45,890 nt of DNA from Pseudomonadales bacterium (GTDB lineage: Bacteria; Pseudomonadota; Gammaproteobacteria; Pseudomonadales; Pseudohongiellaceae): assembly GCA_023256835.1 (NCBI GenBank), contig JALREE010000292.1:1-45890 (forward strand). The letters are read 5' to 3'. The notes under the pieces were generated by a model, which had not been told where the DNA came from, made no database searches, and saw nothing but the letters and a program-made list of their open reading frames with translations. How positions within the stretch are numbered: position 1 is the first letter of the stretch; every line of letters starts with the position of its first letter. This document shows, piece by piece, positions 1 to 9,326 of this stretch. The translations under genes and the position numbers were made by a program.

Positions 1-1281
1 CTCGATGCCGCGGTCGCCGAAGCCGGTGCGCTGCTTGATCACCGCGTGCTGCACCTTGCCCTGGAAGCCGAAGGTCCAGTCGAAGGAATCGTCCTCGTTG
101 TGCGTCAGCACAAGGTGCTTGGCATTCACGGTGCCGCCGAAGAACTCGACGCCGTCATCGGAGCTGCCGTGCACCTGCACGTAGTCCACGACTGTGCCGC
201 TGCCGACGCCCTGGAAGGCGATGCCGTTCAGTTCGTTGGTTTCCGTGATGTTCTGGCCGGGGTACTTCACGATCACGTAGTTCAGCGTGCCGCTGCTGTC
301 TGTCGGGTTGTTGCCGCCGTACTTGCCGGTGGAGCCTTCGCCTTCCAGTTCGCACAGTGCAGTGCCAGCCGCACAGCCGTTCACCGGGGCGTTGCCGTTG
401 ATGATGATGCCGCCCCAGCGACCGGTGGTCGTGGCAGTGGCTGTGGCTTCCCCGTCGTAGGTGAAGGTGATCGGGGCGGCTTCGCTGCCCAGGGCTTCGA
501 TCTTGGAGCCGCGACGGATGACCAGGAAGTTCAGGCCGACCGGGCTGATCACCTTGACGCCGGCGTCGATGGTCAGCGTGGCGGAGTTCGTGTTGTCGCC
601 GCCGATGAATACCGCGCCATTGAGCAGGTACACGTTGTTCGCGTTCAGGTGGGTGTTGCTGGAGATGGTGCCAGTCAGCATGCACACGGGCTTGCCATCG
701 AAGGTGCCGCCAGTGGACAGGGTGGTGTTGGTCGGGCAGCCGGCCGCGGGCTTGGCGGCGATGGAGAAGGAGATCGGGCTGCCGGTATAGGCCAGCGTGC
801 TCACGTCGTTGTTGGTGTAGTAGCCGAAGAAGACCTGGAAGCTCAGGCCGGACAGACCGGAGTTCACGCCAATCAGGTCGTTCAGGATGGTGACTGGCTC
901 GGAGGCCGCCAGTGTCTTCACTGCGAAGGGCTGCAGGCCGCTGACCTGGCCATTCCAGGGCAGGAAGAAGCCGCCGGAAACCATCTGGTAGACGCCCATG
1001 CCGGGGATCTGCACCAGTGCCACGAGGGAGCCTTTCTTGCCGACGTCGGCAGGCGCCACCTTGATGGTGCCCATCACGTCCACGGCGGCGCTGCTGGCTG
1101 CGCTGCTGATCCAGGAGGAGCCGTTGTTGATGGTGGCACCGCCGGTGAAGGAGGCCGTTGTGGCGCCGCCGCTGGCGGTTGCGCCGGCCAGTGCCGGCTC
1201 GACTGCTTGTGCGGAGAGGGCGGCCAGGCTCAGCGCGACGGCGCTGACGGCAGAGTAAAGGGCTTTGCGTGTGAAGGTCAT
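1..1281 (-). CDS. Secreted repeat / beta-helix-like hypothetical surface protein (3' part outside window)
   Basis: Open minus frame from ATG at 1281 to the window edge: MTFTRKALYSAVSAVALSLAALSAQA (signal peptide) ... APITFTYDGEATATATTTGRWGGIIINGNAPVNGC...GVEFFGGTVNAKHLVLTHNEDDSFDWTFGFQGKVQHAVIKQRTGFGDRGIE. Absent from the ORF track because it is truncated by the window edge. Confidence 0.75.
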   Translation of the reverse strand, partial: MTFTRKALYSAVSAVALSLAALSAQAVEPALAGATASGGATTASFTGGATINNGSSWISSAASSAAVDVMGTIKVAPADVGKKGSLVALVQIPGMGVYQMVSGGFFLPWNGQVSGLQPFAVKTLAASEPVTILNDLIGVNSGLSGLSFQVFFGYYTNNDVSTLAYTGSPISFSIAAKPAAGCPTNTTLSTGGTFDGKPVCMLTGTISSNTHLNANNVYLLNGAVFIGGDNTNSATLTIDAGVKVISPVGLNFLVIRRGSKIEALGSEAAPITFTYDGEATATATTTGRWGGIIINGNAPVNGCAAGTALCELEGEGSTGKYGGNNPTDSSGTLNYVIVKYPGQNITETNELNGIAFQGVGSGTVVDYVQVHGSSDDGVEFFGGTVNAKHLVLTHNEDDSFDWTFGFQGKVQHAVIKQRTGFGDRGIE

Positions 1282-1583
1282 GGTGACTCCTGTAGTCCAG
1301 TCTCGAAGTGAGCGGATGGCGTTGAGAACGTTTTACAGGCGGAATGCTAGACAGCATTTATTGCAGTCTGGCGACATGCAGATGACAGATTCTTGACAAT
1401 TCCCAAGTGCGTCGGGGGCAGGACTGTTCTTGGTCTGTGCACAGGGCCGCCGCGATTTCGGGACTCAGTTCGCAGAAAGTGCGAATGCGCGCCGATTCAG
1501 GCATGTTTTTGCTGCAGAATGCTCTGCGACCCGGGCTATAATGCGCGCGCTTTTTGACACTTGGGCACACCACAGGAGATACC

Positions 1584-2624
1584 ATGAAAAAGACTTGCAA
1601 AACTGCAGTGCACTTGCTGCTGGCGACCGGCGCACTCACGCTGGGTGCCGCGGCAATGGCAGACGAAGGCCAGTTCTACATCGCGCCGGGAGTGCAGTGG
1701 CTTGACTTCGATTCAGAGCGCATGCTCGACAACCAGACCGGCTTCACTCTGGGACTGGGCTACGACTTCACGAATCGACTCAGCGGCGAAATCAATGTCT
1801 TCGACATGGACCTCGACGGCACAGGTCCGGACGATGACGTCTTCCACTACCGCTTCGATCTGCTCTACACCTTCGCGCGTCAGATGGGCACGCTGACCCC
1901 GTTCTTCGTGGCTGGCGCGGGTCACAACGATTACTCCCGCAACGAGGAAACCGTGTGGGACGCTGGTGTGGGCGTGAAGTACCAGATCAACGAGAACCTG
2001 GTGCTGCGCACGGCACTGCGCAAGTTCTGGGGCATGGACGAGCACATGCATGACTACGGCATCGACATGGCCCTGGTCTACAGCTTCGGCGGCAGTGCAG
2101 CGCCTGCGCCGCGTGCGGCAGCGCAGGCAGCTCCGGCTCCTGCAGCAGCACCGGCTGATGATGATCGTGACGGCGTGGTGAATGCCAGCGACGCCTGCCC
2201 TGACACGCCGAGCACCCACCGTGTGGATGCCCGCGGCTGCTCGATCCCCGTGCAGGAAGTGGCCCGCATCACCCTGAACGTGCAGTTCGATTTCGACCAG
2301 TCCGTCGTCAAGCCCGAGTTCAATGACGAGATCCAGCAAGTGGCTGATTTCCTGCGTCAATACCCGGACACCGTCGCCTCGCTGGAAGGTCACACCGACT
2401 CCATGGGCACCGACGAGTACAACCAGAGCCTGTCCCAGCGTCGCGTTGACGCCGTGCGTCAGGTGCTGATCGACCAGTTCGGCATCGCTGCCAACCGCCT
2501 GCGTGCCCAGGGCTTCGGCGAATCCCGTCCGGTCGCCAGCAATGACACTGCCGATGGCCGCGCGCAGAACCGTCGCGTGGAAAGTGTCATCACCACGACC
2601 TTCGAGCGCTTCGAGCAGCGTTGA
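1584..2624 (+). CDS. OmpA/OprF-like outer membrane protein (beta-barrel, short TSP3-like linker, OmpA peptidoglycan-binding domain)
   Basis: MKKTCKTAVHLLLATGALTLGAAAMA signal; DRDGVVNASDACPDTP linker; LNVQFDFDQSVVKPEF...LEGHTDSMGTDEYNQSLSQRRVDAVRQVL OmpA domain; SD aggagat upstream. Confidence 0.93.
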   Translation: MKKTCKTAVHLLLATGALTLGAAAMADEGQFYIAPGVQWLDFDSERMLDNQTGFTLGLGYDFTNRLSGEINVFDMDLDGTGPDDDVFHYRFDLLYTFARQMGTLTPFFVAGAGHNDYSRNEETVWDAGVGVKYQINENLVLRTALRKFWGMDEHMHDYGIDMALVYSFGGSAAPAPRAAAQAAPAPAAAPADDDRDGVVNASDACPDTPSTHRVDARGCSIPVQEVARITLNVQFDFDQSVVKPEFNDEIQQVADFLRQYPDTVASLEGHTDSMGTDEYNQSLSQRRVDAVRQVLIDQFGIAANRLRAQGFGESRPVASNDTADGRAQNRRVESVITTTFERFEQR

Positions 2625-2647
2625 GAAGTCGGCCGGTCCGCGACCAC

Positions 2648-2678
2648 AACCCCCGGAGCTGCAGAGCTGCTGGGGTTT
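2648..2678 (+). terminator. Weak intrinsic terminator-like hairpin after the ompA-like gene
   Basis: AACCCC..AGCTGCAGAGCT..GGGGTTTTC stem with a short T-rich tail. Confidence 0.4.
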
Positions 2679-2737
2679 TCGTTTCGCGGTCCCGGCCATC
2701 TCGGGCTCGGGCAGAGCCCTCTGGCACAGGTGAGCAA

Positions 2738-3289
2738 GTGAGCGCAACGTTCCCGCCAACATGGCCCGGCCTCGACGCCGCCGGTCTGCTTTGGAAATCC
2801 GCCGCCGAGGTGGTGCCAAGGCCTGCGCCCGCCCTGCAATCCTGGCTGCTGGACCCAGGCTCCCTCACGGCCCGACTCAAGACACTGGCCGGGCCGCAGT
2901 TTCGGGTCCGCGTACTTGAACAGGGCTGGGTTCATCACTGTTCCCCTGCGCTGTTGCAGTGCTTTGCGCCCCATGTCGCGCGTCAGCGGATGTGGTCGCG
3001 CAAGGTGCTGCTGCAGTGCGGACAGACTCCCTGGGTCGCCGCACACTCCCTGATTCCGCTCAGCAGCATGCAGGGGCCGCTCAAGCGCCTGCGTCGGCTG
3101 GACGAGCGCCCCCTGGGCGAGTTCCTTTTCCGCGAACCGAGCATGCAGCGCTTTCAACTGGAACTGACGCAAGACGCCGGGATCTGGGGTCGGCGCTCCC
3201 TGTTCTATCTGCACGGCCGCCCCTTGCTGGTAGCCGAGTTCTTTCTGCCCGCCCTGCTGCAGGCTGCTGAGGCGGCGCCTTCCTCGTAA
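2738..3289 (+). CDS. ubiC: Chorismate lyase (chorismate--pyruvate lyase)
   Basis: WPGLDAAGLLWKSAAEV...LLDPGSLTARLKTL...SRKVLLQCGQTPWVAAHSLIPLSSM...LGEFLFREPSMQRFQLEL...GRRSLFYLHGRPLLVAEFFLPALL matches the UbiC pattern. GTG start at 2738 assumed. Confidence 0.88.
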   Translation: MSATFPPTWPGLDAAGLLWKSAAEVVPRPAPALQSWLLDPGSLTARLKTLAGPQFRVRVLEQGWVHHCSPALLQCFAPHVARQRMWSRKVLLQCGQTPWVAAHSLIPLSSMQGPLKRLRRLDERPLGEFLFREPSMQRFQLELTQDAGIWGRRSLFYLHGRPLLVAEFFLPALLQAAEAAPSS

Positions 3290-3384
3290 GCGCTTTGCCG
3301 GCTTCGGACGCGCTGCGGTGCTCAAGATCGAGCCGGCGCCGATTCACGGATGGCCTGCACCATAGTTTGCTTCTTGCAGCGCGC

Positions 3385-4875
3385 TCACTTGCGCGCCGCG
3401 GGCATGCGCACTGTCAGCAGCACGTTCTCGGCGCGCACCGGCACGCCGTCGCGCATGGCCGGGCGAAATTGCAGCAGTTCGGTGAGCTTGCGCAGCTTCA
3501 CCCGATTGGGCGTGTTGTCAGGGGTGACGGCCAGGTATTCCAGATTGCCCACCTGGCCGTTGCTGCGCACATTGAAGCGCAGTCTGGCCTCCAGCGTGCC
3601 CTCCGGGCCGCCCGCGTCGCCCTGCAGGCCGGGGATCAAGGTCGAGATCAGATTGTAGTCTTCCAGGGTGTAGGACACGGGCTCGGCCACGTGCTGGCAG
3701 GCGGGAAGGGCTGCGTCGACGCTGGCATGGAAGACGGTGAGCGGCAGCATGACCGGGCATCGAGTGAGTGCCGCGATCCGTTCTGTCGCCACGCCAGCCT
3801 CCGCCAGCAGCGCCAGGGCGTCCTGATAGGACATCATCGCCGCCCCGGCTGACGAGGAGCCGCGCTGCATTCCGGCGAAACTGCCGGGGCGGTCCTCGAA
3901 CTGGGTGCGCATCAGCACCGAATCCCCCATGGCCATCAAGGCCATGGCTTCGGCCTCGCGATTGCCGCTGCCGGCATAGATGTCGCGGATGCGCTCGAGC
4001 TCCTCGTAACTGGCACCCATATTGGCCTTGAAGGAGCGCTCGATGACCGTGCTGGCGCGCGAGCCATAGAGCGCCTCGACTTCCGCCACGCCCAGTCCTC
4101 CTGCGGCACTGCCTGCGCCGAGCGCTCCGCGATTGCGCACGCCTTCGGTCTCCAGCATCAGCGCCTGCGAGGTGTCGTCGGTCAGCATGATCGCCAGGGC
4201 GATGTACAGCTCGGCCACGGACTTGTCATACAGATAGGGCACCAGCGCCTCGCTGTCTGCGCCATGCTGTTCCTCGGCAAGCTCGGCGGCCTTTTCTTCC
4301 ATGAGGCTCAGGCGGACCAGGTGGTGGGCTTCGCGCACGTGCTCGTCCTTTTCCAGGGCCTGCAGATGCCAGGCGCCGATCTTCTTGAGCCCGGCCAGAC
4401 GGGCCTCGACAGGCAGCGTGTCGTCCCGTTCGTAGAGCCAGCTCAGATACTGCAGGGTGTCATCGATGCGTCCCCACTGGCCCTGGCGGGACTGCAGCTC
4501 GAGCAAGGTCTCGATGACGGGAATCTGTTCGGGAGAGTACAGGCCATGGGTGATGCGCTGAATCTGCAGCTGTTGGTCCAGCAGGCTGACGGCGTCGTCG
4601 AAGCGTTCGTTCTCGATGTGCACGCCGATCAGGTCATCGAGCGGCTCCAGCAGGCGCTGGTCGAAGGGGCCATGGGCGCTCTGCAGGGCGCTGAGTGCCT
4701 CTTCGTAGCGGGCGATGCGGGCCTCCATCTCGAGGGCGCGCTGCATGGCCGGGGACAGATCGTCATCCTGCGCCTGACTCGTCATGCCAGGCAGCAGCAA
4801 GGCAATGGCGGCGGCCGTCAGCGCCTTGCGCAGACGTGCAGATCGATGGACAGCCTGCGGGGGCAGTGCGTGCAT
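3385..4875 (-). CDS. Secreted TPR-like protein with TonB-like C-terminal domain
   Basis: Start taken at MHALPPQAVHRSARLRKALTAAAIALLLPGMTSQAQ (signal peptide). Helical repeats, then EARLRFNVRSNGQVGNLEYLAV...LLQFRPAMRDGVPVRAENVLLTVRM, resembling a TonB C-terminal fold. Confidence 0.7.
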   Translation of the reverse strand: MHALPPQAVHRSARLRKALTAAAIALLLPGMTSQAQDDDLSPAMQRALEMEARIARYEEALSALQSAHGPFDQRLLEPLDDLIGVHIENERFDDAVSLLDQQLQIQRITHGLYSPEQIPVIETLLELQSRQGQWGRIDDTLQYLSWLYERDDTLPVEARLAGLKKIGAWHLQALEKDEHVREAHHLVRLSLMEEKAAELAEEQHGADSEALVPYLYDKSVAELYIALAIMLTDDTSQALMLETEGVRNRGALGAGSAAGGLGVAEVEALYGSRASTVIERSFKANMGASYEELERIRDIYAGSGNREAEAMALMAMGDSVLMRTQFEDRPGSFAGMQRGSSSAGAAMMSYQDALALLAEAGVATERIAALTRCPVMLPLTVFHASVDAALPACQHVAEPVSYTLEDYNLISTLIPGLQGDAGGPEGTLEARLRFNVRSNGQVGNLEYLAVTPDNTPNRVKLRKLTELLQFRPAMRDGVPVRAENVLLTVRMPAARK

Positions 4876-4900
4876 GCCGCGATTCGCCTTGATCGAGTGG

Positions 4901-4929
4901 TTGACACGACCAAGTAGATCACATAGATT
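4901..4929 (+). promoter_or_regulatory. Strong sigma70-type promoter candidate
   Basis: TTGACA (4901-4906), 17-bp spacer, TAGATT (4924-4929). Confidence 0.65.
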
Positions 4930-4979
4930 CGCGCGCCTCAAACCCGGCGTGCACTTTTGCACCAATGCGGATCCGCCCC

Positions 4980-5111
4980 ATGAACACGACTCCACACCGC
5001 CTCCTCGCCCTTGCCATGGCAGCTGCCATGTCAGCCGCGCGTGCAGCCGCGGCGCGTCGTCGTGCGCGCGCGCGTGACGCCCATTCAGCGCAGATGTCGG
5101 AGACCTTCTAA
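4980..5111 (+). CDS. 43-aa Arg/Ala-rich small ORF; candidate leader peptide
   Basis: MNTTPHRLLALAMAAAMSAARAAAARRRARARDAHSAQMSETF*. Lies between the promoter candidate and the intrinsic terminator. Six Arg codons within 12 codons. Confidence 0.5.
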   Translation: MNTTPHRLLALAMAAAMSAARAAAARRRARARDAHSAQMSETF

Positions 5112-5134
5112 GCACCCTTGCAGTACCCCAACAG

Positions 5135-5173
5135 AACCTCCAGGCGTCGCGCGACTCCGGGAGGTTTTTTTTT
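5135..5173 (+). terminator. Intrinsic terminator / possible attenuator upstream of the argD-like gene
   Basis: AACCTCC (5135-5141) pairs with GGAGGTT (5160-5166); inner GTCGCGCGAC self-complementary; run of nine T (5165-5173). Confidence 0.75.
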
Positions 5174-5197
5174 GCCTTGAAGAAAGCCGGAGGGCTT

Positions 5198-6415
5198 ATG
5201 AACACGATCGAGATTGAGGACAGCCTCGCGCTGTCTGTCTGCATGAAACAGCCAGTGGCCTTCGAGCGCGGACTGGGCGCCCGCGTCTGGGACGAGCAGG
5301 GCCGCGCCTTCCTGGACTTCACCGCTGGCTGGGGCGTGACCTCGCTGGGGCATTCCCATCCGGTGCTGGTGGCGGCCATCGCCGAGCAGGCCGGCAAGCT
5401 GATGCAGAACCCCAATTCCGGTTTCACCTATTCCCCGGTGCGCGCGAAGCTGCTGCAGCAACTGCAGCAGGTGCTGCCTGCCGGCCTGGTGCGGGTCTTC
5501 TTCGCCAACAGTGGCGCGGAGGCCAACGATGCCGCCGTGAAGCTGGCGCGCAAGGTGACCGGGCGCAGCAAGCTGCTGGTGGCGTCCAATTCCTTCCACG
5601 GGCGTACCCTCGCCACCCTGTCACTGTCCGGCGGACCTGAGAACGGGGCGCGCTTCTCGCCCCAGGTGCCCGGTCATCAGTTCCTGCCCTTCGGTGATGC
5701 CGACGCGCTGTGTGCCGCCATGGACGAGCAGGTGGCGGCCGTGTTGCTGGAGCCGGTGCAGGGCGAAGGCGGCGTGCGAGTCCCGGCGCCGGACTATCTG
5801 CCAACGGTGGCGGCCCTGTGCCGGGAGCACGGCGCCTTGCTGATCGCTGACGAAGTGCAGACAGGCTTCTGCCGCACGGGCAGCTTCTTCGCGGTCGATG
5901 CCGCAGGCGTGCAGCCCGATATCCTCACCATGGGCAAGGGCATCGCCGGGGGCTTTCCCCTGGCGGCGTTCGCCGTCACCGCCCGGGTGGCAGCAGGGGT
6001 GGCGAAGGGCGATCACGGCGGAACCTACTGCGGCAACCCTCTGGCCTGCGCGGCCGCCAGTGCCGTGGTGGACTATCTGGTGTCCCACGATGTGGCCGGG
6101 CGGGTGGCGCGGCTGGGGCTGCGTGCGCTGCAGGATCTGCAGCAACTGGCAGACAAGTATCCGCAGCTGCTGCGCGAGGTGCGCGGCAAGGGCCTGTTGC
6201 TGGGCTTGCAGCTGCACAGCGATGCCCAGGTGAGCGCCCTGACGGAGGCGGCGCTGGCGCGCGGCCTGCTGGTGACGCCCACCCGCAATGCCGTGCTGCG
6301 CCTGATTCCGAGCCTGCTGCTGGAGCCGGCGGAGTGGGAGGAGGGACTGGGTATTCTGCGCAGTGCCTGTGGCGACGTGCTGGCGCGGCCCGGCACTGCC
6401 GTTCGGGCAGCCTGA
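5198..6415 (+). CDS. argD: Acetylornithine/succinylornithine aminotransferase family (ArgD-like, class III PLP aminotransferase)
   Basis: PVAFERGLGARVWDEQGRAFLDFTAGWGVTSLGHSHP; FFANSGAEANDAAVKLAR; FHGRTLATLS; EPVQGEGGV; LLIADEVQTGFCRTG; MGKGIAGGFPLAAF. SD ggaggg 4 bp before ATG. Symbol tentative within the family. Confidence 0.85.
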   Translation: MNTIEIEDSLALSVCMKQPVAFERGLGARVWDEQGRAFLDFTAGWGVTSLGHSHPVLVAAIAEQAGKLMQNPNSGFTYSPVRAKLLQQLQQVLPAGLVRVFFANSGAEANDAAVKLARKVTGRSKLLVASNSFHGRTLATLSLSGGPENGARFSPQVPGHQFLPFGDADALCAAMDEQVAAVLLEPVQGEGGVRVPAPDYLPTVAALCREHGALLIADEVQTGFCRTGSFFAVDAAGVQPDILTMGKGIAGGFPLAAFAVTARVAAGVAKGDHGGTYCGNPLACAAASAVVDYLVSHDVAGRVARLGLRALQDLQQLADKYPQLLREVRGKGLLLGLQLHSDAQVSALTEAALARGLLVTPTRNAVLRLIPSLLLEPAEWEEGLGILRSACGDVLARPGTAVRAA

Positions 6416-6511
6416 CCCTGTCACCCGGGAGACTGGCGGCAGTCTGTCACGGGATTGAGTAAGATGGCCGGCGCGCGGACTTCAGTCGCGCGCTCACAAG
6501 GAGAGTCACCC

Positions 6512-7528
6512 ATGCAGTCCACGAAGATCGTGCTGGCCCGGCGTCCGGTCGGCGAACCCGAGGATGCCTGTTTCGGCATCGTCCATGAAGACATTCCCGC
6601 ACTCGGTGAGGGGCAGATCCTGATCAAGGTCCTCTGGCTGTCGCTGGACCCGTACATGCGCGGCCGCATGAACGATGCCAAGTCCTATGCCAAGCCGCTG
6701 GAGATTGGCGACATCATGCCGGGCGAGACGGCCGGGGTGGTGGTGCAGTCGCGCTCCAGTCGCTATGCGGTGGGCGACCATGTCACGATTCACAAGGGCT
6801 GGCGCAACCTCATCTTAGCCGATGACACTGATCCGATACTGATGAAGGTGGATCTTGCCAATGGCACGCTCTCGGCCCATCTGGGAGTGGTCGGCATGCC
6901 AGGACGCACCGCGTATTTCGGCCTGCTGGAGCTTGGCCGCCCGCAGGCCGGCGAAACCTTGGTGGTGGCGGCGGCCTCCGGCGCCGTCGGCTCGGTGGTG
7001 GGCCAGATCGCGAAACTCAAGGGTCTGCGTGTGGTGGGCATCGCCGGCGGCGAGCAGAAGTGCCGTCATGTGCGTGAGGAGCTGGGTTTCGACGAGTGCC
7101 TGGACTATCGCGAGCCGCAGCTGGCCGAACGTCTGGCAGCGGCCTGTCCGCGGGGCATCGACATCTATTTCGAGAACGTGGGCGGGGATGTCACCCGTGC
7201 CGTGGGGCCACTGCTCAATCCCGGCGCGCGCGTGCCCATCTGCGGCTATGTCTCCCACTACAACGACAAGGACATCAGTCAGTCGGTGCTGCCGGCCGAT
7301 ATCCTGAAGTCGCTGCCAGTGGTGCCCGAGCACCGCTTCTTCCTGGTCAGCGAGTGGTTTGCGCGCTGGCCCGAGGCCACGCGGCAGCTGGGGCAATGGG
7401 TCAGGGAAGGCCATATCCAGTACCGGGAGACGGTGGGCGAGGGGCTCGAGAAGGCGCCGGAGTATTTCCGTGGCCTGCTGCGCGGGCGCAATCTTGGCAA
7501 GCAGTTGGTGAAGGTGGCGGAGGCCTAG
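6512..7528 (+). CDS. NADP-dependent MDR-family oxidoreductase (CurA/YncB-like)
   Basis: LWLSLDPYMRGRMNDAKSYAKPLEIGDIMPG; AASGAVGSVVGQIAKLKGLRVVGIAGGEQKC; DIYFENVGGDV; GRNLGKQLVKV. Confidence 0.9.
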   Translation: MQSTKIVLARRPVGEPEDACFGIVHEDIPALGEGQILIKVLWLSLDPYMRGRMNDAKSYAKPLEIGDIMPGETAGVVVQSRSSRYAVGDHVTIHKGWRNLILADDTDPILMKVDLANGTLSAHLGVVGMPGRTAYFGLLELGRPQAGETLVVAAASGAVGSVVGQIAKLKGLRVVGIAGGEQKCRHVREELGFDECLDYREPQLAERLAAACPRGIDIYFENVGGDVTRAVGPLLNPGARVPICGYVSHYNDKDISQSVLPADILKSLPVVPEHRFFLVSEWFARWPEATRQLGQWVREGHIQYRETVGEGLEKAPEYFRGLLRGRNLGKQLVKVAEA

Positions 7529-7552
7529 ACCCGGGCTCGCGTGGTGCACGCC

Positions 7553-8653
7553 TCAGGGCTGCGCCTGCGTGTGCGGCATCAGGTGGATCAGCTCGCCGCG
7601 CAGACGCACCTGCAGGGTCTGTCCCTCCGCCAGGGCATGGCGCCTGGCCACATGGCGCGGCACGCTCATCGTGAGCGTGTCGCCGCCGCACAGCAGCATC
7701 ACCCGCAGCTGTTCTCCCAGGGCCAGGATGCGTGTCACCTGCACCGGCACGGCATTGTCCAGCGCCTGCTGCTGTGTCGACTGGCTGCCGAGCAGCATCA
7801 CGCCAGTGCCGGGAACCGCCCACATCACCGCATCGCCGGGCACCATGTGCGACTGGCGGGCAATCCGCAGTTCCCGCTCCTGCCAGCTCAATACACTGCA
7901 CTCCTGCTCGTGACGCAGCAGGATGCCGGCGAACAGATTGCGCATCCCCAGCATCCTGGCCACGGCCGCGCTGGCCGGGGCCCGCAACAGTTCGTCCGGG
8001 GTCGCCGTCTGCAGGATGCTGCCATGATCGAGCATGCACATGCGGTCGGCGAGCAGCGTCGCCTCGTCCAGATCATGGGTGACCAGGATCACCGGCATGC
8101 GCAGTTCCTCGCGCAGCTCCGCCAGCTCGTGGTACAGGGTCTCGCGGGTGGCGCGATCCACGGCCGAGAAGGGTTCGTCCAGCAACAGGATCTGTGGCTC
8201 CCGGGCCAGTGCGCGGGCTACGGCCACGCGCTGCTGCTGCCCGCCCGACAGTTCTCGCGGCAGCCGTTCTTCCAGACCCTGCAGGTGCATGCGCGCCAGC
8301 CAGCGTCGCGCACGCAGCCGGCGCTCTCCCGCAGGCAGCTCGAGCATCGCCGCCGCCACATTGTCCAGTGCGCTCAGGTGCGGGAACAGCGCGAACTGCT
8401 GGAACACCATGCCCACTCGACGCTGCCGGGTTGGCATACAGAGCCGCGATTGGCTGTCGAACCACACCACGCCGTTGCATTCGATCCGACCCTGAACACT
8501 CTGATGCAGCCCGGCGATGCTGCGCAGCAGCGTCGTCTTGCCACTGCCCGAGGGACCGACCAGCGCGAGCACCTCGCCCGGCGCGCAGTGCAGTGTGGCA
8601 TCCAGGGGAATCGGCGCGTGCTGCCGCACGCTCAGGTGCAGACCGTCAGACAT
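7553..8653 (-). CDS. modC: Molybdate ABC transporter ATP-binding protein
   Basis: MSDGLHLSVRQHAPIPLDATL...GPSGSGKTTLLRSIAG...LSGGQQQRVAVARAL...LLDEPFSAVD, C-terminal TOBE-like region; directly follows modB. Confidence 0.9.
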   Translation of the reverse strand: MSDGLHLSVRQHAPIPLDATLHCAPGEVLALVGPSGSGKTTLLRSIAGLHQSVQGRIECNGVVWFDSQSRLCMPTRQRRVGMVFQQFALFPHLSALDNVAAAMLELPAGERRLRARRWLARMHLQGLEERLPRELSGGQQQRVAVARALAREPQILLLDEPFSAVDRATRETLYHELAELREELRMPVILVTHDLDEATLLADRMCMLDHGSILQTATPDELLRAPASAAVARMLGMRNLFAGILLRHEQECSVLSWQERELRIARQSHMVPGDAVMWAVPGTGVMLLGSQSTQQQALDNAVPVQVTRILALGEQLRVMLLCGGDTLTMSVPRHVARRHALAEGQTLQVRLRGELIHLMPHTQAQP

Positions 8654-9320
8654 GGGCTTGTCTCGTCTGCAGTCGTGACGTGGCAAGGTAAGACAGGCTG
8701 ATCGCCGCCAGGGAAATGCCGAGCAGCACCGCGGACATCAGCCCGGCGGCCTCGTTGTCGAAGGCCTGCACGCGGTCATAGATCGCGATGGCGATGGTGC
8801 GGGTCTCGCCCGGGATGCTGCCGCCCACCATGAGCACCACGCCGAATTCACCCAGGGTATGGGCGAAGGTCAGCACCAGGGCCGACAGGATGCCTGGCCA
8901 GGCCAGAGGCAGTTCGATGCGCAGCAGGATCTGCCAGGGGCTCATGCCGCAGCAACGGCCCGCTTCGCGCACTTCCGGCGCAATCGCCTCGAAGGCGCGC
9001 TGCATCGGCTGGATGGCGAAGGGCAGATTGAAAATGACCGAGGCGATCAGCAGACCGGCGAAGGAGAAGGTGAGCTGCTGTCCGAACACGGCCTCCCAGG
9101 CGCGGCCGAAGGGCGAACCGGCGCCCATGGCCACCAGCAGGTAGAACCCCAGCACGGTGGGCGGCACCACCAGCGGCAGAGCTACCAGCGCTTCCAGCAG
9201 ACTCTTGCCCCGCACCGGCGTCCAGGCCAGGCGTCGACCCGACCAGATGCCGATGGGCAGCAGGATCAGCATCGTCCAGAGGGACAGTTCCAGGGATAGC
9301 AGCAGGGCGGTCCAGTCCAT
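8646..9320 (-). CDS. modB: Molybdate ABC transporter permease
   Basis: MDWTALLLSLELSLWTMLILLPIGIWSGR...LPLVVPPTVLGFYLLVAMG...HTLGEFGVVLMVGGSIPGETRTIAIAIYDRVQ. Confidence 0.95.
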   Translation of the reverse strand: MDWTALLLSLELSLWTMLILLPIGIWSGRRLAWTPVRGKSLLEALVALPLVVPPTVLGFYLLVAMGAGSPFGRAWEAVFGQQLTFSFAGLLIASVIFNLPFAIQPMQRAFEAIAPEVREAGRCCGMSPWQILLRIELPLAWPGILSALVLTFAHTLGEFGVVLMVGGSIPGETRTIAIAIYDRVQAFDNEAAGLMSAVLLGISLAAISLSYLATSRLQTRQAHV

Positions 9321-9326
9321 GTCCGC

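Noticed and set aside
46-1311. 421-aa plus-strand ORF at the left edge
   Set aside because: Antisense to a signal-peptide-bearing minus-strand frame that is continuously open from 1281 to the edge.
1537-1542. TATAAT upstream of the ompA-like gene as a full promoter
   Set aside because: A good -10 hexamer, but no convincing -35 at 16-18 bp, so not listed as a feature.
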